A stretch of DNA of 64,000 nucleotides from Bacillota bacterium (GTDB lineage Bacteria; Bacillota; Clostridia; Acetivibrionales; JAEZXR01). A program made the translations under genes and the position numbers. The DNA is taken from contig JAEZXR010000045.1 in NCBI GenBank assembly GCA_023419605.1, positions 62,001 through 126,000 of the forward strand. Direction: 5' to 3'. Shown one piece after another: positions 1 through 8,490 of this stretch. Below the pieces are notes generated by a model, which ran no database searches, was not told where the DNA came from, and saw nothing but the letters and a program-made list of their open reading frames with translations. The number at the start of each line of letters is the position of its first letter. The first letter of the stretch is position 1.

Positions 1-1413
1 CAGGTGTGTTGCAATAATGGACGGCGGATCAACTACAGTATAACCCAGCATCTCAGCACGGTCTCTCTGGGCTTCCGTAATCCACAGGGCGGGCAATCCG
101 AATGCAGGCTCGGTAGTTTTTATACCATCCAATTCTTCTTCGATGAATCCAGGGTTCATGGCCATAAAGTGATCCAGCAAAATATCACTTCGGTTTACCT
201 CAACCCCTTTTATCTTAATGACATATTCATTTGGACTCAGCTGAATATTATCTCGAAGCCGTATAACAGGTACAATCATTCCCATCTCAAGAGCTAACTG
301 TCTACGGATCATAACAACTCGATCCAGCAGGTCTCCCCCCTGATTCACATCCGCCAGAGGAATAATACCGTAGCCGAATTCCAGTTCAATAGGATCTACT
401 TGAAGCAGTGAAACAACATTCTCCGGCCTCCGGATTTCCTCCACTTCGTTTTCCTGTACCAAAACTTCCTCCTGTTTTTGAGCTTCCTTCCGATCTACCA
501 TCATCCTGTATCCGACAAAGGCCAAAACAGCTGCTAAAAGCAGGAAGGGAACCTTCGGCAATATGAAGGAAAGAACCACGCACATTCCTGATGCAATATA
601 CAAAACCTTTGGATTATTGAATATCTGCCCAAGCATGTCCTGACTCAGGTTCGAATCCGAAGCTGCCCTGGTAACTATGATACCGGTAGCTGTTGATATG
701 AGCAGTGCGGGAATCTGGCTGACCAGCCCGTCTCCCATAGTCAATATGGTATAATTCTGAAGGGCAAAGGTGATATCCTCGCCTCTCATGACTACACCAA
801 TGATAAGGCCACCGATAATATTGATAAATGCTATGATAATACTGGCAATGGCATCCCCTTTAACGAATTTGCTGGCACCGTCCATGGCACCGTAGAAATC
901 TGCTTCTCTTTGGATGTTACGCCTTCTTTGTTTTGCCTCACTATCATTGATAAGCCCTGAATTCAAATCGGCATCAATGGCCATTTGCTTACCGGGCATC
1001 GCATCCAACGTGAACCGGGCCGCAACTTCCGAGACTCTCTCCGAACCCTTTGTGATAACAAGGAACTGCACAATCATGATAATAAGAAAGATAACAAATC
1101 CAACCACGATATTTCCCTGCGCAACAAAGTTCCCGAAGCCGGCGATAACCCCTCCTGCTTCTCCCTCCCCCAAAATCAGTCGGGTTGAGGTAATGTTGAG
1201 CGCAATCCTAAAAAGCGTTGTTATCAGCAGTAAGGAAGGGAAAATTGATAATTCCAGCGCCTCTTTGGCATAAACAGTGTTAAGCAATATCACAACGGAA
1301 ACCGATATATTTATTGCAAGGAGGACATCCAGAAGTATGGCAGGCAAAGGAAATATAATTACAAGTACTATGCTTACAATCAGTATCGCTACAGCAATAT
1401 CCATATTTTTCAC
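1..1413 (-). CDS. flhA: FlhA, flagellar type III export gate protein (partial, C-terminus outside window)
   Basis: Membrane component of the flagellar export gate; its cytoplasmic ring receives substrate-chaperone complexes. The visible 471 residues open with the hydrophobic stretch MDIAVAILIVSIVLVIIF and continue through the FHIPEP-family signature, including NITSTRLILGEGEAGG. A normal FlhA is near 680-700 residues, so roughly 200 C-terminal residues lie beyond base 1. I chose the GTG at 1413 because a GGAGG lies 9 nt upstream; the in-frame ATG at 1404 is the alternative. It is the last gene seen of the fla operon, 100 nt after flhB, in the usual flhB-flhA order. Confidence 0.93.
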   Translation of the reverse strand, partial: MKNMDIAVAILIVSIVLVIIFPLPAILLDVLLAINISVSVVILLNTVYAKEALELSIFPSLLLITTLFRIALNITSTRLILGEGEAGGVIAGFGNFVAQGNIVVGFVIFLIIMIVQFLVITKGSERVSEVAARFTLDAMPGKQMAIDADLNSGLINDSEAKQRRRNIQREADFYGAMDGASKFVKGDAIASIIIAFINIIGGLIIGVVMRGEDITFALQNYTILTMGDGLVSQIPALLISTATGIIVTRAASDSNLSQDMLGQIFNNPKVLYIASGMCVVLSFILPKVPFLLLAAVLAFVGYRMMVDRKEAQKQEEVLVQENEVEEIRRPENVVSLLQVDPIELEFGYGIIPLADVNQGGDLLDRVVMIRRQLALEMGMIVPVIRLRDNIQLSPNEYVIKIKGVEVNRSDILLDHFMAMNPGFIEEELDGIKTTEPAFGLPALWITEAQRDRAEMLGYTVVDPPSIIATHL

Positions 1414-1513
1414 TGAACTTTTCCTCCTTCATCGGTAACATTCATTTTATTTACTCTACAATCTACATTCATAAAACGCATTTTTCAAAGCTCCCGCAAG
1501 TATAGGATACTTA

Positions 1514-2626
1514 CTATTTTTTCAAACTATATACAAACGCCAGAACCTCGGCTACTGCCTGATAGAGTTCCTGCGGTATTGCCTCACCTATCTCCACTGT
1601 GCTAAAGAGTGCCCTTGCCAGTGGCTTGTTTTCAACGATCTCAATATTATTTTCCTTTGCAATTTCCTTAATTCGCAAGGCGATGAAATCCTGGCCCTTT
1701 GCCAGTACCTTTGGAGCATCCCCCTCACTTTGATCGTATTTGACTGCTACGGCAAAGTGTGTCGGATTTGTAATAACAACATCCGCTTTGGGAATTTCCT
1801 GCATCATCCTCCTCATGGACATTTGTCTTTGTTTTTGTTTAATCTTTGATTTTATCTCCGGATTTCCCTCCGTTTGCTTATATTCTTCCTTAATTTCCTG
1901 CTTTGACATCCTTAAATTCTTCTCAAAATCCCACCACTGGTAGAAATAATCGGCTGCAGCCAGGAATATAAGAACATAGCAAATCCGAAGTGCAACATTG
2001 ATGGAGGTAGCTCCGATATAAGTTGCCACTTCCACCGGCTCCATCGCCGCAAGATTCAATATATTCTCCGCTTCCCCTTTTAAGTATGCATAGGCCGTGT
2101 AACCAATGATTACGATTTTGAGAACCGATTTAAGCAATTCTACCAGGGCTCGCATGGAAAAGATCCTCTTCAATCCCGAAATGGGATTGATCCGATCAAA
2201 TTTAAAGCCAATGGCTTCCAAAGTAAAAAGAAAACCCACCTGTGCGTAGCTTAAAATCAACCCGCTTATCATAGCAATTGCGAAAATAGGACCCAGTGTC
2301 TTCAACAGTACTGAAAGCGATTCAACAAAAATCTTGGATAATATGCTAACTGTAAATAAATCGTCCTGGCCGGAGTATTCTTCAATCAACCGTATAAAGA
2401 AATTTCTGATCTCTCCATATATTGTACTGCCGAAGAGCTTTAAGCCAATAAATACAAACAGGAGAACAAAAACAGTGTTGACTTCCTTACTCTGCAAAAC
2501 CTGGCCTTTTTTCCGGGCATCCTGCCGTTTCTTCGGCGTGGCCTTCTCTGTTTTGTCTCCTTCGGCAAAAAGCTGCAAGTTTACTAGAATAGGGGCAATG
2601 GATTCATCCTTTTTTCGTCGGTTCAT
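1514..2626 (-). CDS. flhB: FlhB, flagellar export switch protein
   Basis: Export gate subunit that switches substrate specificity from rod/hook to filament. The 370-residue protein has a short charged N-terminus with the typical LQLFAEGDKTEKATPKK segment, four hydrophobic segments between about residues 45 and 215, and a cytoplasmic domain carrying the NPTH self-cleavage motif at 287-290. Cleavage between Asn287 and Pro288 is the family mechanism. Its start overlaps the fliR stop by 4 nt (ATGA), indicating translational coupling. Length and motifs are normal. Confidence 0.97.
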   Translation of the reverse strand: MNRRKKDESIAPILVNLQLFAEGDKTEKATPKKRQDARKKGQVLQSKEVNTVFVLLFVFIGLKLFGSTIYGEIRNFFIRLIEEYSGQDDLFTVSILSKIFVESLSVLLKTLGPIFAIAMISGLILSYAQVGFLFTLEAIGFKFDRINPISGLKRIFSMRALVELLKSVLKIVIIGYTAYAYLKGEAENILNLAAMEPVEVATYIGATSINVALRICYVLIFLAAADYFYQWWDFEKNLRMSKQEIKEEYKQTEGNPEIKSKIKQKQRQMSMRRMMQEIPKADVVITNPTHFAVAVKYDQSEGDAPKVLAKGQDFIALRIKEIAKENNIEIVENKPLARALFSTVEIGEAIPQELYQAVAEVLAFVYSLKK

Positions 2627-3414
2627 TTTTTTAATCCCATATCCTTTATAAAGTTCAGCATTTCACTGCTCATACCATGAATAAGCATATCTACGATGGA
2701 GACAAACAAGGGGATGGTTAGTATCATGACTGCAAGACCAAGAAGTATTTTCAGCGGCATTCCAACCACAAAAACATTCAACTGTGGTACTGTCTTGGAT
2801 ATAACTCCCAAGGCAATATCCGTCACTAAAATCGCAGCGACGATAGGAGCGCTAATCTTAAAGCCGATAATAAATATATTTCCAAAGGCTCGCAGCATGT
2901 CATTCATTAAATCGGTGCCAAACACAGCTCCACCCAGGGGAATAAACTTGTAGCTCTCAAATAATGCCTTAATAAGGATGTGATGGCCATTTGCCATCAA
3001 AAACAACAGCATGCACAATATAAAGTAAAAGTTGGAGGTAATAGGTACTTGGATATTACTCATGGGATCGATTACGTTTACCATACCGAAGCCAATCTGC
3101 ATATCGATAATCTGCCCTGCCATATAGATTCCAATAAAAATCAGATAGGCTACATACCCGATGGCAATACCTACAATAAACTCTTTTGCAATCAAAAGGC
3201 TATATTGATAAATGTTCCTGTAACTATCAAGCTCCGGCATTGTTACTGTATTCATCAGAATAATGGCAAGAAGAAAGGAAAATCCAATTTTGATGCCTGT
3301 CGGAACATTCCTTCTGCTAAATATAGGCGCTATTACAAATAACCCTGTCATTCTTACAAATACCAGTAGAAAAACATCTACCGCATTCATTGCCATTCCC
3401 AACGGTATTTCCAA
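2623..3414 (-). CDS. fliR: FliR, flagellar export gate protein
   Basis: Membrane protein of the FliPQR export gate. It is 263 residues from the chosen start, with about six hydrophobic segments and the early VRMTGLFVIAPIFSRRNVP region typical of FliR. I take the TTG at 3414 because a GGAGG sits 7 nt upstream. An in-frame ATG at 3438 lies upstream of that ribosome binding site and has none of its own. It overlaps flhB by 4 nt and follows fliQ, as in other Firmicutes operons. Confidence 0.93.
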   Translation of the reverse strand: MEIPLGMAMNAVDVFLLVFVRMTGLFVIAPIFSRRNVPTGIKIGFSFLLAIILMNTVTMPELDSYRNIYQYSLLIAKEFIVGIAIGYVAYLIFIGIYMAGQIIDMQIGFGMVNVIDPMSNIQVPITSNFYFILCMLLFLMANGHHILIKALFESYKFIPLGGAVFGTDLMNDMLRAFGNIFIIGFKISAPIVAAILVTDIALGVISKTVPQLNVFVVGMPLKILLGLAVMILTIPLFVSIVDMLIHGMSSEMLNFIKDMGLKK

Positions 3415-3457
3415 AAGATCTCCTCCAGTATGCTGCATCCGCAGCCTTTTGGTCTTA

Positions 3458-3727
3458 TTACTTAATAAACTGGTTCATGTTTAAATACAGATTCTGCGTG
3501 AATTCCACCAGAACTCTCAGCATCCAGGAACCAAACAATGCGATTCCCGCGATAACAGCCAGTATCTTGGGAATAAAAGTCAAAGTTTGCTCCTGTATTT
3601 GGGTTGTAGCTTGGAATATACTGATTGCAAGTCCTACAATCAAGCTGAGCCCCAGCATGGGGGCCGAAACCATCAGTACAACCCGAAGTGCATTCTGTGC
3701 CAAATCAATTACTGTTCCCTGATCCAT
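3458..3727 (-). CDS. fliQ: FliQ, flagellar export gate protein
   Basis: Small two-helix membrane protein of the export gate that assembles around FliP and FliR. Its 89 residues match the family length; two hydrophobic segments (about residues 15-40 and 50-75) flank the IFQATTQIQEQTLTFIPKI loop characteristic of FliQ. It lies between fliP and fliR with short spacers in the conserved P-Q-R order. Confidence 0.95.
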   Translation of the reverse strand: MDQGTVIDLAQNALRVVLMVSAPMLGLSLIVGLAISIFQATTQIQEQTLTFIPKILAVIAGIALFGSWMLRVLVEFTQNLYLNMNQFIK

Positions 3728-3743
3728 GATTCCTCACCCCACC

Positions 3744-4535
3744 CTATCGTATGAATGTATTGATAAGCGATTTCGTTACCAAATTCCACCCACCGGCCAT
3801 AATGAAGAGCAATATCTTAAAGGGCAGTGAAATCATCACTGGAGGAAGCATCATCATCCCCATGGACATCAGTGTACTGGATACCACCATGTCGATAATC
3901 AGGAACGGTATAAAGATCAAAAAGCCGATCTGAAAAGCAATTCGGAGTTCACTGATCAGAAATGCGGGAATTACCACCGTCATGGGTAATTCCTCAGGCT
4001 TTACAGGCGTTTTAACATTCGCTAGTGAAGTAAATAGTGCAAGGTCCTTTTCCGAGTTCTTCATCTGCTTCAGCATAAAGTTCTTCATGGTCCCTGAGGC
4101 AGAATCCAAAGCAGCCTGTTGGGTAATCTCTCCTTTAGAGAAGGGTTGGTACGCCTTTTCATTCAATTCAGTCCCCACAGGTGCCATAACAAACAAGGTA
4201 AGGAATAATGCAAGCCCGATTAAAACCTGGTTTGGAGGCATTTGCTGCGTGCCCAGGGCATTTCGCAAAAACGAAAGAACTATGATAATTCGGGTAAAAG
4301 AGGTCATCATAATCAGAATGGAAGGTGCTAAAGACAGAACCGTTAATAACAGCAGGATCTGTATGCTTGTAGTCACATCCTTCGGACTCTGGGCAGTTCC
4401 GATGTTAATTCCATTCTGCGTGATTGATATCCCAGGTTCGGCAAATACGCTTGAAGGCAGCATAACAACCAATATAAAAACCAATAATGTAATGGCACTT
4501 ACCCTTTTACAGTTCATCGACCTTCTCATCTCCAT
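3744..4535 (-). CDS. fliP: FliP, flagellar export gate protein
   Basis: Core subunit of the export gate pore. The 263-residue product has an N-terminal signal-like segment (about 11-32), then the FliP core with LSLAPSILIMMTSFTRIIIV and LRNALGTQQMPPNQVLIGLA, and further hydrophobic segments near the C-terminus. The start is uncertain: the ATG at 4535 has AAAGGA about 10 nt upstream, while an ATG at 4517 overlaps the fliO stop more tightly. Either way the gene overlaps fliO, so the two are probably coupled. Confidence 0.95.
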   Translation of the reverse strand: MEMRRSMNCKRVSAITLLVFILVVMLPSSVFAEPGISITQNGINIGTAQSPKDVTTSIQILLLLTVLSLAPSILIMMTSFTRIIIVLSFLRNALGTQQMPPNQVLIGLALFLTLFVMAPVGTELNEKAYQPFSKGEITQQAALDSASGTMKNFMLKQMKNSEKDLALFTSLANVKTPVKPEELPMTVVIPAFLISELRIAFQIGFLIFIPFLIIDMVVSSTLMSMGMMMLPPVMISLPFKILLFIMAGGWNLVTKSLINTFIR

Positions 4536-4992
4536 CCTGTCCCGTTCCTTTATCCTCTCTTGAAGTTAAGTTTTTCAATCGATTCAGATTATTACTGAAT
4601 GCATTGCTGTAGCCCGGGGAAGACTGCTCCCCAAGCTGGCTTTCCAGATCCGTCGCTTTCCTTCGGTCCCCTTTAAAGTTTAGCACGTACTTTTCCAATA
4701 CAGCTCCAAAATTCACGGGGCCTGCAGTTTCAGCAGAGGACTCCGGCTGGTACCCCTCCAGCTTCACCTGAGTTAAAAACTCGATACTTTTTCCGGAGGA
4801 AGCAATAAGCAAATGCTGGTCAGCAACCTTAACAAGATGGATCTGTTTGTCCATGCCGATGCTTACTGTTTCAATGATAGTAATATACTTGCCTTTCAGC
4901 GTTTTCCCAGCTTTATTCCCGATATACTTTGTCGTTACATATGCCAGGAATACTATAGAACCAAATACAATAAAGAAGCCCAGATATTCCAT
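4507..4992 (-). CDS. fliO: FliO/FliZ, flagellar biosynthetic protein
   Basis: Membrane protein that helps assemble the FliPQR gate. It has one N-terminal transmembrane segment (about residues 4-20), followed by a small basic beta-rich cytoplasmic domain (KYITIIETVSIGMDKQIHLV) and a low-complexity acidic tail. At 161 residues it fits the variable FliO family. Position between cheY and fliP, with fliP overlap, supports the call; sequence alone would be weaker. Confidence 0.88.
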   Translation of the reverse strand: MEYLGFFIVFGSIVFLAYVTTKYIGNKAGKTLKGKYITIIETVSIGMDKQIHLVKVADQHLLIASSGKSIEFLTQVKLEGYQPESSAETAGPVNFGAVLEKYVLNFKGDRRKATDLESQLGEQSSPGYSNAFSNNLNRLKNLTSREDKGTGQDGDEKVDEL

Positions 4993-5037
4993 GATCTACC
5001 TCAATTCAAATCGCCTAAACAATCAAAATTCCACTTG

Positions 5038-5400
5038 CTATCCAATAACCTTTTTAACAGCTTCAAGAACTCTTTCGGCCTGGAACGGTTTAACGATAAA
5101 ATCTCTCGCTCCCGCTTGTATGGATTCAATAACCATCGCTTGTTGTCCCATGGCGGAACACATAATGATCTTCGCCTCTCCATTGGACTTCTTTATTTCC
5201 TTTACAGCCTGAATACCATCCACTTCCGGCATGGTAATATCCATGATAACCAGATCCGGCGTAAGCTCCTTGAATTTTTCAATCGCCCTGGCACCATTTT
5301 CAGCTTCACCTACTACCTCATAACCATTCTTTGACAGGATGTCTTTAATCATCATCCTCATAAAGGCAGCATCATCAACAATAAGAATTCTTTTAGACAT
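5038..5400 (-). CDS. cheY: CheY, chemotaxis response regulator
   Basis: Single receiver domain (120 residues) that carries the phosphoryl signal from CheA to the flagellar switch. Conserved acidic pocket DD at 9-10, phosphoacceptor Asp54 in VIMDITMP, the conserved Ser in MCSAMG and Lys in VKPFQ are all present. It sits between fliY and fliO, exactly where B. subtilis carries cheY, so it is very likely the chemotaxis CheY. Confidence 0.95.
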   Translation of the reverse strand: MSKRILIVDDAAFMRMMIKDILSKNGYEVVGEAENGARAIEKFKELTPDLVIMDITMPEVDGIQAVKEIKKSNGEAKIIMCSAMGQQAMVIESIQAGARDFIVKPFQAERVLEAVKKVIG

Positions 5401-5448
5401 TTTCCAACCCTCTCCTTAAACATTAGTTTGAAATCAAATGATGTAATC

Positions 5449-6606
5449 TCACAGTCGCCTGGATGGATGTATAATATCGGTGATGCGTACACCGAAGCTT
5501 TCATCGATCACTACAACCTCACCTTTAGCGATCGCCTTCCCGTTTACCAGGATATCCACCGGTTCCCCGGCCAGTTTGTCCAATTCGATAATAGATCCCT
5601 GTCCAAATTCCAGAATCTCTCGAATCAGCTTGTGCGTCCGGCCCAGTTCCACCGTTACCTGAAGGGGTACATCCATAATCAGGTCAATGTTTTTCTTTTC
5701 ATAAATCATTCTATTATCTTCAAAAGACTGAAATTGGGCAGGCTGCACACTATAATTGTCTCTGCCGCCCCGTGGAGGTTCATTGTAGTTGTAACCGTAT
5801 TCCGCCGGATTCTGCATACCTGCGGGCGGTACCCGGTATTGGCTGTCAGCAGTTTGCGAGGGCTGCTGGTATACGGTTGGCTGCGGTTCCGGAGCCGCAT
5901 TTTTCTGCTCGGGCTTGCCTGGTTTGCTATGTGCCTCATTCGATTTTAAAAGATTCTCAACCAGGCTTTGCGCAAAACTCATGGGCAAAAGCTGCATAAT
6001 CTCACTATCGATCAGGTCTCCTACTACCATCTTAAAAGCAATTTTAACAAGCTTTTCCGAGTCGTTGAACTCGTGATAGGTTGAATCGGAGCTAAAGTGA
6101 ATCACAAAGGATTTTGGCGGAGAAATATCGATTTTCTTATCAAACATGGAGGACATGGAAGTCGCCGAAGAACCGATCATCTGGTTCATGGCTTCCCCGA
6201 TGGCGCTTAAGTGCAGGTCAGTAAGCTCTCCTGCCGTATTGGTACCATCTCCTCCCATCATCAGATCCGTTATGATCTTAACATCCTCTTCCTGCATGAT
6301 AAGAAGATTTGACCCCACCAGTCCCCGCGTATATTCAACTCTAACAGCTACATAAGGAATGGTATACTGTTCGGATAATTCTTCCCAGGTCGTTACACTA
6401 ACCTTCGGAGTCGTAATAAGCACCTTTTGTCCCAACAGCGTGAAAAGGGTTGTTGCAGAAGTACCCATGTTAATATTGCCAATCTCTCCTAAGGCATCTG
6501 CTTCCTGTGAACTCAGTCCTTTGTCTGTATCTAAATCATTTGAATCAGAAGTAGAGCTTCCTCTCAATAATGCATCAATTTCAGCTTGCGAAAGCATATC
6601 TCCCAC
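5449..6606 (-). CDS. fliY: FliY, flagellar switch protein with CheC-like phosphatase domain
   Basis: C-ring protein of Firmicutes combining a CheY-P phosphatase module with a FliN-type switch domain. The 385-residue product starts MGDMLSQAEIDALL, a CheY-P-binding peptide shared with FliM. A CheC-like domain follows (about 35-225, with EIGNINMGTSATT and EAMNQM), then a Pro/Gln-rich linker (about 230-295) and a C-terminal SpoA/FliN domain (about 305-380, DVPLQVTVELGRTHKLIREI). It begins one base after the fliM stop. Confidence 0.95.
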   Translation of the reverse strand: MGDMLSQAEIDALLRGSSTSDSNDLDTDKGLSSQEADALGEIGNINMGTSATTLFTLLGQKVLITTPKVSVTTWEELSEQYTIPYVAVRVEYTRGLVGSNLLIMQEEDVKIITDLMMGGDGTNTAGELTDLHLSAIGEAMNQMIGSSATSMSSMFDKKIDISPPKSFVIHFSSDSTYHEFNDSEKLVKIAFKMVVGDLIDSEIMQLLPMSFAQSLVENLLKSNEAHSKPGKPEQKNAAPEPQPTVYQQPSQTADSQYRVPPAGMQNPAEYGYNYNEPPRGGRDNYSVQPAQFQSFEDNRMIYEKKNIDLIMDVPLQVTVELGRTHKLIREILEFGQGSIIELDKLAGEPVDILVNGKAIAKGEVVVIDESFGVRITDIIHPSRRL

Positions 6607-6607
6607 T

Positions 6608-7594
6608 CTAATCTTCCTCCTTTCGAATCACTTCGCTTATTTTGATTGCAACTTTATTCTTCCGTACCCCAGGTGTTCCTTTGAATTTGAGTAAATCCCC
6701 CACCAGGATATTCAATTCTCCATTGATGTTGGTGTCCAATGGCATGACATCACCCAACTGCAGTTCCAGAAAATCAAGAACGGAGATGGTGGTGTTACCT
6801 AAAACTGCCCGCACAGGAATCTTTGTATCGCGAATTCTGGTTTCAATAAGTGCCTTTGACTCTGCCGTTGTCTCCTTCTGTACCGTCGAATACCACAGCT
6901 TCGTGCTTAGCTTCGGTATTACCGGCTCCAGCACCAGGTACGGGAGACATATGTTCAATATGCCTTCCACTTCACCAATTTTTGCACTTAGCGTAATGAG
7001 TGAAACCATCTCTGTCGGAGATACGATCTGTGCAAACTGAGCATTGGTTTCAATTTTTTCGAGCCTTGGCCGGATATCGACTACATTTTCCCAAGGTTCC
7101 CGCAAGAGATTTAATATCTGGATAATGATTCTTTCTACAATCGCTATCTCGATCTCTGTAAATCCTCGCACTTTTTCAATGGATGAGCCCTTGCCGCCAA
7201 GGATTCGGTCAACAAGCGCATAGGCTACCGGAGGTGCCACTTCAAAAATAATTGAACCACTCAGGGGTGAAAAGTCTACAACAGCCAGCAGAGCCGGGTT
7301 GGATATGGAGTTGCTGAACTCGCTATAGGGCAGTGCCTGAACTTCAACAACATCGATTTGAACCAGCGTCCGCAAATACCCGGAAAGAAAAGTCGTCACC
7401 AATCTCGCATATATTTCATGGATATTGTACAGCGTCTTGATGTGCTCCTTTGCAAATTTGCTAGGCTTTCGGAAATCATGGCTCTTAATCTTCTTTTCCT
7501 GGATATTGGTCTGCATCTGTTGAAGATCCAGCTCTCCGGTATTCAGTGCTTTAAGCAGTTCGTCTATTTCATTTTGTGAAAGGATATCTCCCAC
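6608..7594 (-). CDS. fliM: FliM, flagellar motor switch protein
   Basis: Switch protein of the C-ring that binds CheY-P through its N-terminal peptide and FliG through its middle domain. From GTG at 7594 it is 328 residues and opens MGDILSQNEIDELLKAL, the conserved CheY-binding segment. The CheC-like middle domain and a C-terminal SpoA domain (about 250-320, IPVRAVLGNTTISVLDFLEL) follow. I chose the GTG because an AGGGGG site lies 7-8 nt upstream and the product then starts at the conserved peptide. The longer in-frame form would run back through fliL. Confidence 0.95.
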   Translation of the reverse strand: MGDILSQNEIDELLKALNTGELDLQQMQTNIQEKKIKSHDFRKPSKFAKEHIKTLYNIHEIYARLVTTFLSGYLRTLVQIDVVEVQALPYSEFSNSISNPALLAVVDFSPLSGSIIFEVAPPVAYALVDRILGGKGSSIEKVRGFTEIEIAIVERIIIQILNLLREPWENVVDIRPRLEKIETNAQFAQIVSPTEMVSLITLSAKIGEVEGILNICLPYLVLEPVIPKLSTKLWYSTVQKETTAESKALIETRIRDTKIPVRAVLGNTTISVLDFLELQLGDVMPLDTNINGELNILVGDLLKFKGTPGVRKNKVAIKISEVIRKEED

Positions 7595-7607
7595 GTAAAA
7601 GCACCCC

Positions 7608-8111
7608 CTACTGATAAAACCACTCGTTAAAATTAATTGTAAATATGATGTTCCTTTGTTCCTTTTCACTGGAAGACAGTAGTTCATTAATCTGTTTAAC
7701 CAGTTCCTTTTTTGCGTTCTCCTTGGTCTGCGGCTGTTTCGCTTCATCCAATGTCATGTTCTGGAAGTAGGTAATAATCAGCTCCTTAATGGCTCCATCA
7801 TAGGATTTGATCTTTTCTTCCACATTCTTGACCCCGGATACCTTTTTCAGGTATACCAGTTCAATATTCGCCTGGATCACTGATGTTTTCTTATCATCCG
7901 TATTTTTGAGATTGAAGAGGTTTTTGCTTTCAAAAAGTTTTTTAACCACCAGCTCATCATCTGCCGGTCGTACCATTTCATGTGGTTGTGCACTGCTTGC
8001 TGACTTGGTAGGTCCTGAGAAAAAAACATAACCTGTTAAACCTGCAAGAGTGAGTGCAAGAACTGCAATTATGACTAGCAGTATCACTGAGAAACTTCCC
8101 TTTGCCTCCAA
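7608..8111 (-). CDS. fliL: FliL, flagellar basal body-associated protein
   Basis: Single-pass membrane protein near the stator and MS-ring that stabilises motor function. It has a transmembrane segment at about residues 8-30, then a periplasmic-type domain with the conserved NIELVYLKK and late INFNEW region. I take the TTG at 8111 (167 residues) because GGGGG lies 8 nt upstream. An in-frame ATG at 8141 has only a poor site. It stops 13 nt before fliM. Confidence 0.9.
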   Translation of the reverse strand: MEAKGSFSVILLVIIAVLALTLAGLTGYVFFSGPTKSASSAQPHEMVRPADDELVVKKLFESKNLFNLKNTDDKKTSVIQANIELVYLKKVSGVKNVEEKIKSYDGAIKELIITYFQNMTLDEAKQPQTKENAKKELVKQINELLSSSEKEQRNIIFTINFNEWFYQ

Positions 8112-8174
8112 AATACACGCCCCCTTTATCTTTAGAGTCATCTACCTGATGTCGTTTTTATTCACACTGGCATT

Positions 8175-8378
8175 CTATCTATTAGCTATTTTATTTAAAA
8201 AACTGACTTTGTTTTTATATTCTATCACTTTTTCGACTACTTCTACAATAGTTTCAGTAACTACAAACTTTTTGCCGTTGGTAGTAGAAATCACCGTATC
8301 GGGTGTCTCTTCCACCGTCTCGATGAGCTCGCAGTTCAGCACGAAAGTAGTCCCGTTAAGCCTCGTAAGTTTAATCAT
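8175..8378 (-). CDS. swrD: FlbD/SwrD family flagellar protein
   Basis: Small cytoplasmic protein of 67 residues beginning MIKLTRLNGTTFVLNCELIE, the hallmark of the FlbD family (PF06289). In B. subtilis the homologue SwrD (YlzI) is needed for full motor power in swarming; that role is inferred here. It lies between flgE and fliL. B. subtilis has it between flgD and flgE, so the local order differs slightly. Confidence 0.93.
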   Translation of the reverse strand: MIKLTRLNGTTFVLNCELIETVEETPDTVISTTNGKKFVVTETIVEVVEKVIEYKNKVSFLNKIANR

Positions 8379-8437
8379 TCCTTTGTTACCTCCTTACTTC
8401 CTGGCCTAAACTTGCAAATATTTCAATTCCATGGTCC

Positions 8438-8465
8438 GGTTTCCAATCCATGCAGACTGGAAACC
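8438..8465. repeat. Intra-operon hairpin between flgE and flbD
   Basis: Perfect 8-bp inverted repeat GGTTTCCA/TGGAAACC with a 12-nt loop in the 112-nt gap after flgE. There is no T-run on the minus strand, so it is not a standard terminator. It could tune mRNA processing or stability downstream of the hook gene; that is inference. Confidence 0.5.
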
Positions 8466-8490
8466 GATCCCTGAAAATTACTTATACTTC

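Noticed and set aside
4..297. Plus-strand frame at the left edge
   Set aside because: Antisense shadow of flhA, which is open across the whole interval.
6608..7747. Longer FliM with a 51-residue basic N-terminal extension
   Set aside because: The extension reads through the end of fliL, shows no coding character, and a ribosome binding site and the conserved start peptide point to the GTG at 7594.
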